The translations under genes and the position numbers were made by a program. The notes under the pieces were generated by a model. The model ran no database searches. It was not told where the DNA came from and was given only the letters and a program-made list of their open reading frames with translations. Below, in pieces: positions 9,987-18,580 of a stretch of 64,000 nucleotides of DNA; position 1 is the first letter of the stretch; the number at the start of each line of letters is the position of its first letter. The stretch lies in NCBI RefSeq assembly GCF_002127325.2, contig NC_035448.2:59139577-59203576 (forward strand), read 5' to 3'. This DNA comes from Helianthus annuus (Eukaryota; Streptophyta; Magnoliopsida; Asterales; Asteraceae).

Positions 9987-12749
9987 TCATTCTTCCGTGG
10001 TGACCACTGGATCTTCTGTTGTAACCACTGGATCTTCCGTAGTTTGCTTTTCTGGCTCGATTGGATTTTCTTCCATAACGATCGTTTCTGGTGGTGCGAC
10101 AGTCTCCGTTGGTGCTACCGGAGGTTCCTGATTAACATTGGCTTCACTTGATTTTGGGTCCTCCTTAGCGGCCTCATATGTGGATGAGGCCGGAGGTGTT
10201 GGTGTGACTTGAGAGTCGGTGGTGGTTGGATCTGCAGTTGCAGTAGCGCTTCCTTCCACTGTTGTCTCATGTTTCTTTTTCTTTCGAGCTTCTCTCTTTT
10301 TCTGCTCTTTCTCTTTTCGCTTCTCTATTTTGTCTACCATGTCGAGCATCTCCCTTTTTAATTTCCAGGCACGTTCCACTGCTCGCTGAAACAGTGCTGC
10401 CTCTTCAAGATTTGCATTTCCAGCTCCGACATTGATACGACTCGCATTCAGCATGGTGAGATCAGACAGCCCGAACTGAAACACGTCCATAGGGTCCAGT
10501 ATTCGAATATCAACATTGTCGTTCGACCTTATTACAGCTTCACCGGTTTGACTATCGTAGAACCATTTCTTGAAATCCTTAAGTGCCACAGGGATTTCTT
10601 CCGGAAGCTTGACTCTGGTGACTACTTTAGCAGGGTTAATAACCCACGTCACCTTTCCCTTGCCTGTTACTGGATCGAAAGAAGTTTTGGACACTCGGCG
10701 TCTTGGGCGCTGTGGGGCATGATTCGGGAAGTTCTTGTCGCATTCACTTGTAATTAGACGTTCAAAGTCTCTTCCGATGCCTCTGTCACCATGATTGAGC
10801 AAATTCATACGCCCAAGCTCTCTTAAATCCCACCTTGGGAGCGAGAAAAGATCAAATCCTGTTGCGAAATATTGTATCACACCACCCCGTCTCTTTACTA
10901 CAAACATGCCCCTGAGGTTATCATACATCCAGCTAATTATTTTCTCAGTTTCCTCAGATTTAACGACCTTTATCACTTGATGAAGATCAGGGAGCTTTTC
11001 TCGTTCTTTTCTGAACCACTCGGGATGTTCAGGAGCAAATGTCTTGCCGTCTTCTTGCTCATATAAGACCTCGTCTTCTAGCCCCCACTCAACAAAGGTT
11101 GGTGGCATGACTTCTCGATCTGCTTCCTCTTCTTCGCTTTCGTTTCCCTCCAATGCCTTGTCAACCGACTCTAATCTCTTTTTCTTTGCTTCGGCTTCCT
11201 TTTCTTTGCGAGCCGTTTCTTCTTGAATGAAAGCTTCAAAATCGAAGATTTCATCAAATGTAAACATCGGCTCAATGTTCGCTTTTTCACATATTCCCCG
11301 CATCATCCTGTAGAGCTTCTCCAAACTGGCTTGCTGAAATCTGACAAACTTGGCTTGCTTGGCCATGTATGCCGTCATTTCCTTGTTCTTCTTTCTCTGA
11401 TCCTTAAGTTTCTCTCTCAGGATGTTTGTATCATTGACTTGATTCTTTAACAAGCAAATTTCTTTCGCCACGGAAGGCCCGGTGTCCTTTATCAATCGAT
11501 CGAACAAGTCTTGAAATGGTCGTAGCCTTTGTGGAACAACGGGTGGTTTTGAGATTCTGGTGGGTTTGACTGGGGAAACCTTTGAAGTACCTTCGCCTGC
11601 TTGTGCCTCGTCAGGATCAACAAGAATTTGATCAACGAAATCATTGAGGTCTTGAACTTCTTCAGGAACTACTTCGGGCATCTCGGAAGAAGATATTTCT
11701 TTACGTTTCAGGCTCTTTTCTCGTTTCTCTTTCTCCTGCATTACATGAATGGCTTTCAGATCTTGAATATTTTTGCGTTGCTCTTCAGTTTGTGCCGCCC
11801 TGATTGCAGAACTCATCAAACGTTCAGAACCTCCTGTTGTCTTTTTCTTCTTAGGAGGTTCTTCATCTGCAGGTTGCTTGCCCTTTCGTTTTTCTTTGCT
11901 ACTTCCTTCTTTGGCGGCTGCTTCGGCCTGTGCTTGTGCTGCTTTCTGTTGTTTAGCTTTGACCCATTCTTTGTACCTCTGATATGCAGCTTTCACGATG
12001 GGTAGTCTTTCAGCTCTGTACATCCAGTCGTGCAACAAAACCCATTCGTTGGTTTTGATTTCAGTATATTGTCTACTTGTGGGCACGTGGAATTTGTAGG
12101 TATTTCCGTCATTGGGGAGGTCTTTGTGCTGATCATTTATGAGCATTTGAATAAATCTCGGATACATCGCCCAAGTCGCTCCATTTGCATTTTCTCTCAT
12201 ATAATTGAAAATTAATCCAGAGAGATTGAATTTTTGATTTGTGCATAGGCTCAGCATAGCTGCAGACCATTCCAAATTTAAGCCATCAAACCCGCCTTTT
12301 CGATGCGCTAGACTTGTCGAAATTACATAAACAATAAACCTCCAATCCTGAGTTAGACCGCCCCTTTTAATCTCCTTCTTATTTCTAAAATCCCCTGCGT
12401 ATCCCATTCCTTTGAAACCGTCAAGAATATCGTCTTGACTCATGCTTTGTGGTTCATTACTGTTGTCTTTGAGCTTCAGAACTTTACGTACCCTTTCCTC
12501 TGTCACTTCCACTCTTTTGTTGCGTACTGTTGAAGAGATTCCTGGTTTGTTGTTTATTGACTCCAGCTTTACGTTCTCCCAGAATTCTCGAATGTGAAGA
12601 GGATAGACAGGAACAGAAGTCTCTACTTCATGACCAATTCTGCTATTGCGAACCCATTTCGATACATCTTCGAAGTCAGTTGGTACTTGATCGAGATTTA
12701 TGCTCTGGTTATGCTTGAGGGTTTTATCCCATTCGAGTACTTTCACCAT
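9987..12749 (-). CDS. Third ORF of the Sirevirus-like element (920 aa, unknown function)
   Basis: This sense-strand ORF lies between pol and the 3' LTR. I start it at the ATG at 12749 (MVKVLEWDKTLKHN) because a strong splice acceptor, TTTTCTGTGCAG, ends one base earlier; the frame stays open 19 codons further. Residues ~1-250 look globular. A basic block of nuclear-localisation type follows (KRKGKQP..PPKKKKTT, about 290), then long Lys/Glu-rich coiled-coil stretches, a second globular part (FVEWGLEDEVLYEQEDG, DFERLITS) and a Pro/Thr/Glu-rich tail with TTEDPVV repeated. It sits where some Sireviruses carry an env-like gene. I see no signal peptide, transmembrane helix or fusion segment, so I do not call it envelope. 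It is intact over 2.7 kb. Confidence 0.8.
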   Translation of the reverse strand: MVKVLEWDKTLKHNQSINLDQVPTDFEDVSKWVRNSRIGHEVETSVPVYPLHIREFWENVKLESINNKPGISSTVRNKRVEVTEERVRKVLKLKDNSNEPQSMSQDDILDGFKGMGYAGDFRNKKEIKRGGLTQDWRFIVYVISTSLAHRKGGFDGLNLEWSAAMLSLCTNQKFNLSGLIFNYMRENANGATWAMYPRFIQMLINDQHKDLPNDGNTYKFHVPTSRQYTEIKTNEWVLLHDWMYRAERLPIVKAAYQRYKEWVKAKQQKAAQAQAEAAAKEGSSKEKRKGKQPADEEPPKKKKTTGGSERLMSSAIRAAQTEEQRKNIQDLKAIHVMQEKEKREKSLKRKEISSSEMPEVVPEEVQDLNDFVDQILVDPDEAQAGEGTSKVSPVKPTRISKPPVVPQRLRPFQDLFDRLIKDTGPSVAKEICLLKNQVNDTNILREKLKDQRKKNKEMTAYMAKQAKFVRFQQASLEKLYRMMRGICEKANIEPMFTFDEIFDFEAFIQEETARKEKEAEAKKKRLESVDKALEGNESEEEEADREVMPPTFVEWGLEDEVLYEQEDGKTFAPEHPEWFRKEREKLPDLHQVIKVVKSEETEKIISWMYDNLRGMFVVKRRGGVIQYFATGFDLFSLPRWDLRELGRMNLLNHGDRGIGRDFERLITSECDKNFPNHAPQRPRRRVSKTSFDPVTGKGKVTWVINPAKVVTRVKLPEEIPVALKDFKKWFYDSQTGEAVIRSNDNVDIRILDPMDVFQFGLSDLTMLNASRINVGAGNANLEEAALFQRAVERAWKLKREMLDMVDKIEKRKEKEQKKREARKKKKHETTVEGSATATADPTTTDSQVTPTPPASSTYEAAKEDPKSSEANVNQEPPVAPTETVAPPETIVMEENPIEPEKQTTEDPVVTTEDPVVTTEE

Positions 12750-13853
12750 ACTGCACAGAAAACGAGGCAAGTTAGAGTGTGCGGATACCAGATAGACTAT
12801 GTACAAAAATTGAATTTACATAAGACATATACAATTTAAACATGAAAATAAATAAAAAAAATTGAATATATAACAACTTCGCTGCCAGATCAGATATTTT
12901 CTTCGCTAATGTTGGCCATAGACACAGATTACCGGATAGATAAGTTAAATCCGCTAGCGAATTTAACGAAAACATGGTTTTGGCACGGAACTGATTTTGT
13001 CAGCGGAGATCACGATCTATCTCGCCATCCGGGCGGATTAGATCAAATGACTCGGTGCTTGAACTCGCGTTCAAGACTTGATATCTTCGCTGACTTCGCC
13101 AACACATCTGATCTCAGTAACTATCGACAAATTCGCTATGTTCGCTGGTGGATCAGTCATGATTTCAAGTAAATCTTCGCTAGCGAACTTAGCGAAGACA
13201 TCGTTTCATTACCGGAAATGGTTGATCAGCGAAGATAGCGATTTAGATCACTATCCGAGCGAATTAGATCGCTCGCTGATCGCTCGAACTCGCGTTCGAG
13301 ACTTTTGGAGTTCCCCTAAATATTTTCGCTGACTTCGCTGGCACCATAATAATTTCGCCATATTCAACCGTTTCTTACAAAACCCCTTTAAAACCCTTAA
13401 CCTGTTCATATTCAAACGATCCCCTTTTTGATCTTTTAGCCTAATCTATACGTTATGAACTCAAATGATATCGGAATAAACACTGATGCGAACATGAACA
13501 TGATTAAAGATTTCTAATACAAACCCAATAAACAATCCAACAAACAAATCCCCAATAAACAACCCAAACCCTCAAACAAAAGCAACACAATGATATCCGC
13601 CATGACTAAGGATTTAAACAGATAACTACCAATTTGATGAACGATAACTATACAAACAAGCATACCTTGATATCTTTGATTGAAAGTGAACTTGTGTTGA
13701 TGATAATAATCAGATCAGAGATGAAGAGATGAAGAAGATAAAGTGACCGGCGATGAAATGGGTTAAAGTGAAATTTTGAAAATTTTAACAGTTGTAAAAA
13801 TATATATATATATGTACGGTTAAAGATAACCAGCGAACTTGTAAGTTCGCTGG
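12750..13853 (-). promoter_or_regulatory. Predicted internal promoter, 5' UTR and intron of the third ORF
   Basis: Reading the minus strand: a 24-bp palindrome at 13853-13830 (arms CCAGCGAACTT and AAGTTCGCTGG), then a TATATATATATA run at about 13815-13800, then a pyrimidine-rich leader, then a donor AAG|GTATGC at 13666/13665. The acceptor TTTTCTGTGCAG ends at 12751, one base before the ATG. The ~915-bp intron is full of TTCGCT/AGCGAA words. The palindrome plus TATA copies the arrangement in the LTR. Promoter activity and splicing are inferred. Confidence 0.55.
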
Positions 13854-14412
13854 TATCTTAAATTCGCCGCCCTTGTTGCCTTGTCAAACAGTTTTTGATT
13901 TCGCGTGTTGATTTCAAACTTTCTCGAAAAACGTGCCCATTTTTGTTTAAAACCTTGTTTATTTCAGAATATTCACAGTAATGCTAAAATTTGGGCCATT
14001 TTGACTCCGAACTTCAAATTTCTTGCTTTGCGAGGATTCATTTAACTCAGAATTTCCTGAAATGTCTGACACTTACCGAACTTACCTGCAGAGGATCATA
14101 CTGCCAACACTTGCCACATTCTTTATATATTATTACTATTATATTACTAACCAGGGCACAAGAAAAACTGTCAGTATGTTTGTCCGCTTAAATCCATGCA
14201 TCCTTCTTTCAACGTACCTTCGGAGAGCGTGTTTTTATCATGTTTTCGGTAATTTTGACAAGTCTTCGATGGCCCCCACACAAGCTATTGAAAATAGAAT
14301 CATTACGCCCTCGTGAGTCCCACATCAGGACATACCCCCACGATCAAGGTATGCACAAAGATTCCTCATAACGGGTGAGTATATTAGATTCATTCTCTTC
14401 AACGATAGAACG

Positions 14413-14688
14413 GAGATCAGGTCTGTACTTTCGTACAACAGAGATTCCAGGAACTATCGAGGGTTAAGATAGATGGTTCGGCGAACAGGTCAGTACTACC
14501 GTACAGCAGAGTTGCCTACTGATCTATCAGAGAATTTGGCCAAAGATGGCACTTATTATGGATTTTGGCCAATAATGGTGCTTATTATACAGGGTTTGGC
14601 CTTTTTTTTTTTTTTTTAAGGCACTTATTAATAAGAGAATATCATAGCATCGCGTCTAGGTCAGTACCACCGTACAGCAGAAGAGCAA
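14413..14688. repeat. Three-copy GTAC repeat
   Basis: Copies near 14413, 14486 and 14658 read AGGTC[TA]GTAC, four bases, then CGTACA[AG]CAG. The paired GTAC words can form a small stem, perfect over five bases in the first copy (TGTAC..GTACA). The copies are spaced about 73 and 172 bases apart. Role unknown. Confidence 0.6.
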
Positions 14689-15027
14689 CTATGATATCCT
14701 CCGAATGACATTCCAATATAAAGACCCGAAATCTCAGACTTTGGCAATCCGTCAACGCAAGATTCAAGACCATTAAGCCATATGCCGCAACGTGTTACCC
14801 ACTGAGGTACGTAATGCCTGAGAAAAGCCAGAATTCTTGTGTAGATATTATGTTCGGCTCCCTACCAGCAGTTTACTCGTCGGTGTTGCTGAATCTACCG
14901 ACACGTCGTTGCTTGGTACCCTGATTGTATATTGTATTCTGTTCAAAGAGATGACAAAGTGTTAGCAATTTTCTATCACTTCTTCTAACAGGAGTCTGAC
15001 ATAAGCATCTGTTTCAAGGATTTTCTA

Positions 15028-15040
15028 AATATCCCCCCTA
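15028..15040 (-). other. Internal second polypurine tract
   Basis: TAGGGGGGATATT on the minus strand, identical over 13 bases to the tract beside the 3' LTR. It lies about 160 bases after the pol stop, where a shorter copia element would end. Multiple PPT copies are, as I recall, a reported Sirevirus trait. Confidence 0.75.
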
Positions 15041-15202
15041 AAATTTTCATTTTCGTAAGTCCATTAGCCCGAAAATAAAATTTTAACAAGAAAATCTTTT
15101 TGGTGGGCGACATTTTTCAATACTAGTTTTATTTTCAACAAGCAAAAGCTTTATTATATTGATTTTAATTAAATTTTTTTTTTTTTTTAATCAACACAAG
15201 AT

Positions 15203-18200
15203 TCATTTCCAATCAAGGAAATTAACCATTTCTAACCAGGTTACCAACTGGTTAAAACGGGTTTTGTCAAAAGCTTTCGTAAAGATGTCGGCACGTTGCT
15301 GTGTCGTATCCACTGGCACCACTTGAATGTAACCCTTTTCGTAAGCGTCTCGAATTGCATGAATGCGAATTTCGATGTGCTTGGTTCTGGAGTGGTGCAC
15401 GGGATTCTTCACAATTCCCAGACAAGCCTCATTGTCGATGAATATCGGAGTCTTCATGATGTTGATTCCGTAATCCAACAACTGATTCTGTATCCAGAGA
15501 ACTTGTGAACAGCAACTGTATGCCGCAGTGTATTCCGCTTGAGCTGTTGACGTGGACACTGTTGTTTGCTTCTTGCTTTGCCATGAAATCAGCCGGTTTC
15601 CCAGAAATTGGCATCCTCCTGAAACCGACCTGCGATCCACTTTGCAACCTGCATGATCGCTGTCAGAGTAAGCAATTAAGTCAAAATTACTATCTTTAGG
15701 ATACCAAAGCCCTAGTTTTGGTGTTCCTTTCAGATAGCGGAAGATGCGCTTTACGGCAATCTCATGGGATTCCTTGGGATTTGTCTGGAAACGAGCGCAA
15801 AGACAAACTGCCCACATGATATCAGGTCTGCTTGCTGTCAGATACATCAAGGATCCGATCATTGAGCGATAGAAAGATTTGTTCACTGACTTTCCCTGAG
15901 GATCCAAAGTGAGCTCTGTTTGGGTGGCGAATGGCGTGCTTGCCACTTTGCAGTCATTCATGTTATATTTCGAGAGAATGTCCCGAATATACTTAGCTTG
16001 ATGAATCAGAATTCCATCCTCCCTTTGCTTCACTTCTAAACCCAGAAAGAAATTCAGTTCTCCCATCATGCTCATTTCGAATTTTGCCTTCATGATCGAT
16101 TCAAACTCTCTGCACAAGGCCTCATTGGTTGACCCGAATATGATATCGTCCACATAGATTTGGACTAGCATAACATCTTCCCCTACCTTCTTGGTGAAGA
16201 GTGTCATGTCAATCGTCCCTCTGGAATAACCACAATCCAGAAGGTATGTGGACAGAGTTTCATACCAGGCGCGTGGAGCTTGATGAAGGCCATAAAGTGC
16301 TTTATCCAATTTGAAATAACGGCCCGGAAAATGAGGATCTTCGAACCCTGGAGGTTGACACACGTAAACTTCTTCCTTGACTTTCCCGTACAGAAACGCA
16401 CTTTTGACATCCATTTGAAAGACCTTGAAGTTTCTATAAGAGGCATACGCCAGGAATATTCTGATTGCTTCCAATCTTGCAACTGGAGCAAAAACCTCTT
16501 CGTAGTCAATCCCCTCTTCTTGTCGAAAACCCTGCACCACCAATCGAGCCTTGTTCTTGATAACCACCCCACGATCATCCATCTTGTTTCGAAAGACCCA
16601 TTTAGTGCCGATAGGAAACTTTCCTTCAGGTAGATCTACAAGTTCCCACACTTTGAGTTTCCTGAATTGGGATAATTCTTCTTGCATTGCCTGAACCCAG
16701 CTGGAGTCTTGAATAGCGTCTTCGATGTCACGTGGAACTGATTGTGATAGAAAAGCTGCGAAGAGACCTTTGTTGATGCTTGCTGACTGCCCTCTAGTGC
16801 GTACTCCTTCTTCTACTGCGCCAATGACATTTTCAAGAGGATGATTTTTATTTGTCTTGTAACCTGCATTTGTCAGAGATTCGATTTGCTGCGGAAGGTT
16901 GGTGAAATGTTCGTCGACATAAATTATTGGTGGATCATCGTCTTGAGTTGGCTCATTCACATTTGCCTGTGAAGAAGAAGCACCATTTTCTTGGGTGTTC
17001 TCAGGCGAAGTGTGACCAGTTGATTCATTTACAGCCATAATCGGATCAGCAGATGATGGAGATAATCGAGTGGTGAAAGGAGTGAAACCAATGTCAGACG
17101 AGTCAAACAAGGGTTCAACTTGAACGTCTTCGACTGGCTCAGGGTCAGACGCAGTTTCCGGAATTTCAAAGTTATTGAAGATCACACTCACATCATAGAA
17201 CCAGTCAGGAGTGCTTCCAGTGTTGGTGTAATTTCCTTCTTGAAAGTCCACATAGTACGATTCGATCACCATCTTTGTTCGTTTGTTGTAAACACGGTAA
17301 GCCTTCTGAGTGGATGAATACCCCATGAAGTAGCAGATATCACCCACAGCTTCAAACTTGACGAGATTTTCTTGAGTGTTCAACAGAGTGCACGAACATC
17401 CGAATGGCCTGAAGAAATCTATAAGAGGCTTTCTTTTGAAGAGAAGCTCGTATGCTGTCTTTCCATGAGGTTTCACGATGAGCACCCTGTTCAGAACGTA
17501 GCATGCTGTATTAACTGCTTCAGCCCAGAAGATAATTGGAAGCTTGGAGTCCACCAGCATGGTTCTTGCAGCTTCAATCAATGTTTTGTTCTTGCGTTCA
17601 GCGACTCCATTTTGCTGAGGAGTTCTGGCTGCACTGTATTGAAGATGAATCCCTTTTTCTGCGCAGAATGATATGAATGTCTGATTTTTGAATTCAGACC
17701 CGTTGTCGCTTCTTATGGACTTCACTTTCCGTTTGATTACGTTCTCTATTAAGGGAATGAATGCTTTTAAGACTTCAGCAGTCTCGCTCTTTGCTTCAAG
17801 AAAATATACCCATGAAAATCGAGAGAAATCATCTGTTACAACCAAACAATAAGAGCTTTTAGCGAGACTTTTAACACTGATAGGACCAAAAAGATCCATG
17901 TGCAGTAACTGAAGTGGTGCAGAAATCGTGTTCACTGCTTTGGTCTTGTGAGGTTTCTTATGCTGTTTTCCCTGGGCGCATGCAATACATTTTTCAGAAA
18001 ATGGAAATTCTTTAATCGGAAGACCTCTAACTAAGTTTAACTTAGATAGTTTATTCATATTTTTGAAATTGACATGGCCCAGTCGTCTATGCCAAAGCAG
18101 TGACTCCGATTCTGAAGCTTTAGAGATAAGGCATGTTAGATTGTCATTTGTCTTTGCATTCTTCATGTTGAGCACATATGTGTTGTTCTGTCTTGGAGCA

Positions 18201-18571
18201 GTAAGCATGATCATTTCTGCAGGAACAACATAACCCGGCTTCAGGAACAGGCATTCCATGTCATTGAACAGCACTGAGATTCCTTTATCACACACTTGAG
18301 AGACGCTCATGAGATTATAGCATAACTCTGGAACATAGTTGACATTTTCCAGCGTGAGAGCTTCGGATACTACATCGCCTACTCCAACAATCTTCCCTCC
18401 CTTTTCGTCTCCGGCAAAGGACACGAAGTCGCCATCAATAAAGCGGAAGTTCTTCAATAGTTCTTTTAACCCCGTCATGTGTCTTGAGCATCCGCTGTCG
18501 ACGTGCCAGATGTATTCCATGAGCATTCGAAGCCATTTCTGGAGCTTATTCTGATATATACAAATATACAA
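15203..18571 (-). CDS. Copia pol: protease, integrase, reverse transcriptase, RNase H (1122 aa)
   Basis: Domains in order: protease Asp-Ser-Gly at 25-27 ([13 protein letters not shown]); integrase zinc site His161, His166, Cys195, Cys198; integrase catalytic triad Asp226, Asp289, Glu325; reverse transcriptase with Asp721 (QMDVKSAFL) and YVDD at 806-809; RNase H with YSDSDHAG and STSTAQAEY near the C-terminus. No stop or frameshift interrupts the frame. It is in the same frame as gag and separated from it by one TAA, after which the frame is open at once. Expression therefore probably needs readthrough of that stop, as proposed for other Sireviruses. The ATG at the true N-terminus is uncertain. 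All catalytic residues I can check are present. Confidence 0.93.
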   Translation of the reverse strand: MYICIYQNKLQKWLRMLMEYIWHVDSGCSRHMTGLKELLKNFRFIDGDFVSFAGDEKGGKIVGVGDVVSEALTLENVNYVPELCYNLMSVSQVCDKGISVLFNDMECLFLKPGYVVPAEMIMLTAPRQNNTYVLNMKNAKTNDNLTCLISKASESESLLWHRRLGHVNFKNMNKLSKLNLVRGLPIKEFPFSEKCIACAQGKQHKKPHKTKAVNTISAPLQLLHMDLFGPISVKSLAKSSYCLVVTDDFSRFSWVYFLEAKSETAEVLKAFIPLIENVIKRKVKSIRSDNGSEFKNQTFISFCAEKGIHLQYSAARTPQQNGVAERKNKTLIEAARTMLVDSKLPIIFWAEAVNTACYVLNRVLIVKPHGKTAYELLFKRKPLIDFFRPFGCSCTLLNTQENLVKFEAVGDICYFMGYSSTQKAYRVYNKRTKMVIESYYVDFQEGNYTNTGSTPDWFYDVSVIFNNFEIPETASDPEPVEDVQVEPLFDSSDIGFTPFTTRLSPSSADPIMAVNESTGHTSPENTQENGASSSQANVNEPTQDDDPPIIYVDEHFTNLPQQIESLTNAGYKTNKNHPLENVIGAVEEGVRTRGQSASINKGLFAAFLSQSVPRDIEDAIQDSSWVQAMQEELSQFRKLKVWELVDLPEGKFPIGTKWVFRNKMDDRGVVIKNKARLVVQGFRQEEGIDYEEVFAPVARLEAIRIFLAYASYRNFKVFQMDVKSAFLYGKVKEEVYVCQPPGFEDPHFPGRYFKLDKALYGLHQAPRAWYETLSTYLLDCGYSRGTIDMTLFTKKVGEDVMLVQIYVDDIIFGSTNEALCREFESIMKAKFEMSMMGELNFFLGLEVKQREDGILIHQAKYIRDILSKYNMNDCKVASTPFATQTELTLDPQGKSVNKSFYRSMIGSLMYLTASRPDIMWAVCLCARFQTNPKESHEIAVKRIFRYLKGTPKLGLWYPKDSNFDLIAYSDSDHAGCKVDRRSVSGGCQFLGNRLISWQSKKQTTVSTSTAQAEYTAAYSCCSQVLWIQNQLLDYGINIMKTPIFIDNEACLGIVKNPVHHSRTKHIEIRIHAIRDAYEKGYIQVVPVDTTQQRADIFTKAFDKTRFNQLVTWLEMVNFLDWK

Positions 18572-18580
18572 ATATACAGA

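Larger units (their letters stand above)
13854..15202. other. Non-coding block between pol and the third ORF
   Basis: No long ORF is present. The block holds a second polypurine tract (15028-15040), three copies of a GTAC-containing repeat (14413-14688) and a T-run at about 14600. It ends toward the internal palindrome-TATA unit. Its size and content suggest a former element 3' end onto which the third-ORF cassette was joined. Confidence 0.6.

Noticed and set aside
11601..12005. 134-codon plus-strand frame opposite the third ORF
   Set aside because: It is the complement of a Lys/Glu-rich coding stretch, which yields Leu/Phe/Ser-rich shadow frames without stops.
9987..12749. Calling the third ORF an envelope gene
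   Set aside because: No signal peptide, transmembrane helix or fusion-like segment is visible. Position alone is not enough.
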